A DNA stretch of 64,000 bases from Afipia sp. GTDB taxonomy: Bacteria; Pseudomonadota; Alphaproteobacteria; Rhizobiales; Xanthobacteraceae. The notes under the pieces were generated by a model that was not told the DNA's origin, did not search any database, and worked only from the letters and a program-made list of their open reading frames with translations. This document shows, one piece after another, positions 62,246-64,000 of the stretch. The position numbers and the translations under genes were made by a program. The stretch is taken from NCBI GenBank assembly GCA_017308575.1, contig JAFKEQ010000004.1, positions 186,001 through 250,000 on the forward strand, read 5' to 3'. The stretch's first letter is position 1; every line of letters begins with the position of its first letter.

Positions 62246-64000
62246 ATGAATATCTCGAGATTTTTCATCGACCGTCCGATTTTCGCAGGCGTCCTGTCGG
62301 CGCTGATCTTCCTCGCGGGCCTCCTGTCGCTGCCCGGGCTGCCGATCTCCGAATATCCGGAAGTCGCGCCGCCGGTGGTTACCGTGCGCGCGCAATATCC
62401 CGGCGCCAATCCGAAGGTGATCGCGGAATCGGTGGCGACGCCGATCGAGGAGCAGATCAACGGCGTCGAGAACATGCTCTATATGAGCAGCCAGGCGACA
62501 TCCGACGGCAACCTGACGATCAACGTCACGTTCCGCCTCGGCACCAATCCCGACCTCGCGCAACAGATGGTGCAGAACCGCGTCTCGCAGGCCGAGCCGC
62601 GCCTGCCCGCCGTCACGCGCCAGCTCGGCATCACCACGGTGAAAAGCTCGCCGGATATCACGCTGGTCGTGCATCTGCTCTCGCCGAACGACCGTTACGA
62701 CATGACGTACTTGCGCAACTTCGCGCTCATCAACGTCAAGGATCGCCTCGCACGCATCCGGGGCGTCGGCCAGGTCCAGATGTGGGGCGCGGGCGACTAT
62801 TCGATGCGCATCTGGCTCGATCCGCAGAAGGTCGCGGAGCGCGGCCTGTCGCCGGGTGACGTGGTACGCGAGATCCAGGCGCAGAACGTCGAAGCCGCCA
62901 CCGGCACCGTCGGCGCGTCACCGAGCCTGCCGGATGTCGAGTTGCAGATCCCGGTCAACGCGCAGGGCCGCCTCAATACCGAGGAGCAATTCGGCGACAT
63001 CGTCGTGAAAACGGGGCAGAATGGCGAGATTACCCGTCTGCGCGACATCGCCCGCATCGAACTCGGCGCATCGGAATACGCGCTGCGCTCACTGCTCGAC
63101 AACAAGTCCGCCGTCGGCATCGGCATCTTCCAATCCCCGGGCTCCAATGCGTTGAACATCGCGCGCGACGTTCATGCGGCGATGGCGGAAATCAAGCAGA
63201 ACATGCCGGACGGCGTGGACTACCGCATCGCCTACGATCCGACGCGGTTCGTTCGCGCTTCGATCGAAGCCGTGGTGCACACGCTGCTGGAAGCCATCGC
63301 GCTCGTCGTGCTCGTTGTCATCCTGTTCCTGCAGACATGGCGCGCCTCGATCATCCCGCTGGTCGCGGTGCCGGTCTCCGTGGTCGGCACCTTCGCGGTG
63401 ATGTTCCTGCTGGGCTCCTCGATCAATGCCCTCAGCCTGTTCGGCCTCGTGCTCGCCATCGGCATCGTGGTGGACGACGCCATCGTCGTGGTGGAGAATG
63501 TCGAGCGCAATATCGAGCAGGGACTGACGCCGCGCGAAGCGACCTATCGCGCCATGCGCGAAGTGTCCGGCCCGATCGTCGCCATTGCGCTGGTGCTCTT
63601 GGCGGTGTTCGTGCCGCTGGCCTTCATCAGCGGCCTCACCGGCCAATTCTACAAGCAGTTCGCCATGACCATCGCGATCTCGACGGTGATCTCTGCGATC
63701 AACTCGCTGACGCTGTCGCCTGCCCTCGCCGCTCTGCTGCTGAAGGGCCACGACCAGCCGAAGGACGCGCTCAGCCGCGGCATGGACAAGGCGTTCGGCT
63801 GGTTCTTCCGCCGCTTCAATACGGTGTTCAATCGCGGATCGAATGCCTATAGCGGCGGCGTCAAGCGCGTGATTTCGCGCAAGGCCATCGTCATGGGCGT
63901 CTATGTTGCGCTGCTGGCGATCACCTTCGGACTGTTCAAGACCGTCCCCGGCGGCTTCGTGCCGGGTCAGGACAAGCAATACCTGATCGGCTTCGCCCAA
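62246..64000 (+). CDS. RND multidrug efflux permease, MexF-like (3' end cut by window)
   Basis: A HAE1-type RND pump, 585 codons visible of about 1050. The start MNISRFFIDRPIFA, PISEYPEVAPP and YPGANPKVIAESVATP closely resemble MexF. The proton-relay aspartates are in VVDDAIVVVENVERN of helix 4 near residue 408. It partners the adaptor encoded 153 bases upstream and is likely repressed by the divergent TetR. The outer-membrane subunit may follow beyond the window. Confidence 0.95.
   Translation, partial: MNISRFFIDRPIFAGVLSALIFLAGLLSLPGLPISEYPEVAPPVVTVRAQYPGANPKVIAESVATPIEEQINGVENMLYMSSQATSDGNLTINVTFRLGTNPDLAQQMVQNRVSQAEPRLPAVTRQLGITTVKSSPDITLVVHLLSPNDRYDMTYLRNFALINVKDRLARIRGVGQVQMWGAGDYSMRIWLDPQKVAERGLSPGDVVREIQAQNVEAATGTVGASPSLPDVELQIPVNAQGRLNTEEQFGDIVVKTGQNGEITRLRDIARIELGASEYALRSLLDNKSAVGIGIFQSPGSNALNIARDVHAAMAEIKQNMPDGVDYRIAYDPTRFVRASIEAVVHTLLEAIALVVLVVILFLQTWRASIIPLVAVPVSVVGTFAVMFLLGSSINALSLFGLVLAIGIVVDDAIVVVENVERNIEQGLTPREATYRAMREVSGPIVAIALVLLAVFVPLAFISGLTGQFYKQFAMTIAISTVISAINSLTLSPALAALLLKGHDQPKDALSRGMDKAFGWFFRRFNTVFNRGSNAYSGGVKRVISRKAIVMGVYVALLAITFGLFKTVPGGFVPGQDKQYLIGFAQ

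Noticed and set aside
60836..62674. 612-codon minus-strand frame over the MexE-like adaptor and the start of the pump gene
   Set aside because: It crosses a palindromic repeat and two recognisable RND genes; composition is that of an antisense shadow.
1..64000. Search for tRNA, rRNA, integrase or phage genes and attachment sites
   Set aside because: No such sequence could be recognised; gaps between genes are short and explained by promoters, terminators and palindromic repeats.

Overview
The window is a high-GC, densely packed chromosomal segment of an alphaproteobacterium, most likely Hyphomicrobiales of the Bradyrhizobium/Rhodopseudomonas/Afipia group. This is inferred from protein style (two Liv-type binding proteins and a full Liv cassette, a TAXI-type TRAP system, DUF3422 and DUF6894 proteins) and from intergenic palindromic repeats typical of that group. 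I see no rRNA, tRNA, CRISPR array, insertion sequence, integrase or phage gene. About 52 protein genes are supported, two of them cut by the window edges (a zinc alcohol dehydrogenase at the left edge and a MexF-like RND pump at the right edge).

Region by region. 0-4.5 kb: a zinc alcohol dehydrogenase divergent from a LysR regulator, then a two-gene operon of a TPR/outer-membrane-barrel protein (Slam-like) and an exported FecR-domain protein. 4.9-9 kb: a DUF35 / SCP2-thiolase / SDR operon that looks like a beta-oxidation-type retro-Claisen module, then a secreted amidohydrolase. 9-20 kb: PEP carboxylase, an acyl-CoA synthetase and crotonase pair, a divergent dienoyl-CoA-reductase-like SDR, a Liv-type binding protein, an amidase behind a strong RBS-covering hairpin, a MetY-type sulfhydrylase and an alpha/beta hydrolase. 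20-29.5 kb: glutamate dehydrogenase, a complete branched-chain amino acid type ABC importer, a DUF1445 hydro-lyase with divergent LysR regulator, DUF6894 and TauE proteins. 29.5-34.5 kb: a MacB/LolCDE-like ABC exporter with an AttH/CrtC lipocalin-like protein and an aldo/keto reductase. 34.7-39.8 kb: a TetR-MFP-RND efflux operon. 40-43 kb: a TAXI-TRAP transporter.

43-62 kb: FAD amine oxidase, M20 amidohydrolase, oligopeptidase B, MFS carrier, a hypothetical protein, a D-2-hydroxyacid dehydrogenase divergent from an RraA-like aldolase, a 28-residue membrane microprotein in front of SelO, nitronate monooxygenase, hemE, a divergent hemC, DUF3422 and a CitE-like lyase. This half carries most of the palindromic repeats. 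60-64 kb: TetR divergent from a MexE/MexF-like pump.

Taken together the genes describe a scavenger of fatty/aromatic acids, amides, amino acids and peptides (importers next to amidases, CoA ligases, beta-oxidation enzymes and anaplerotic PEPC), with two TetR-controlled RND pumps for export. The most interesting items are a shared operator-like motif in front of the two beta-oxidation loci, the RBS-sequestering hairpin of the amidase, the FecR/Slam-like surface locus, the SelO-linked microprotein and the atypical HemC.
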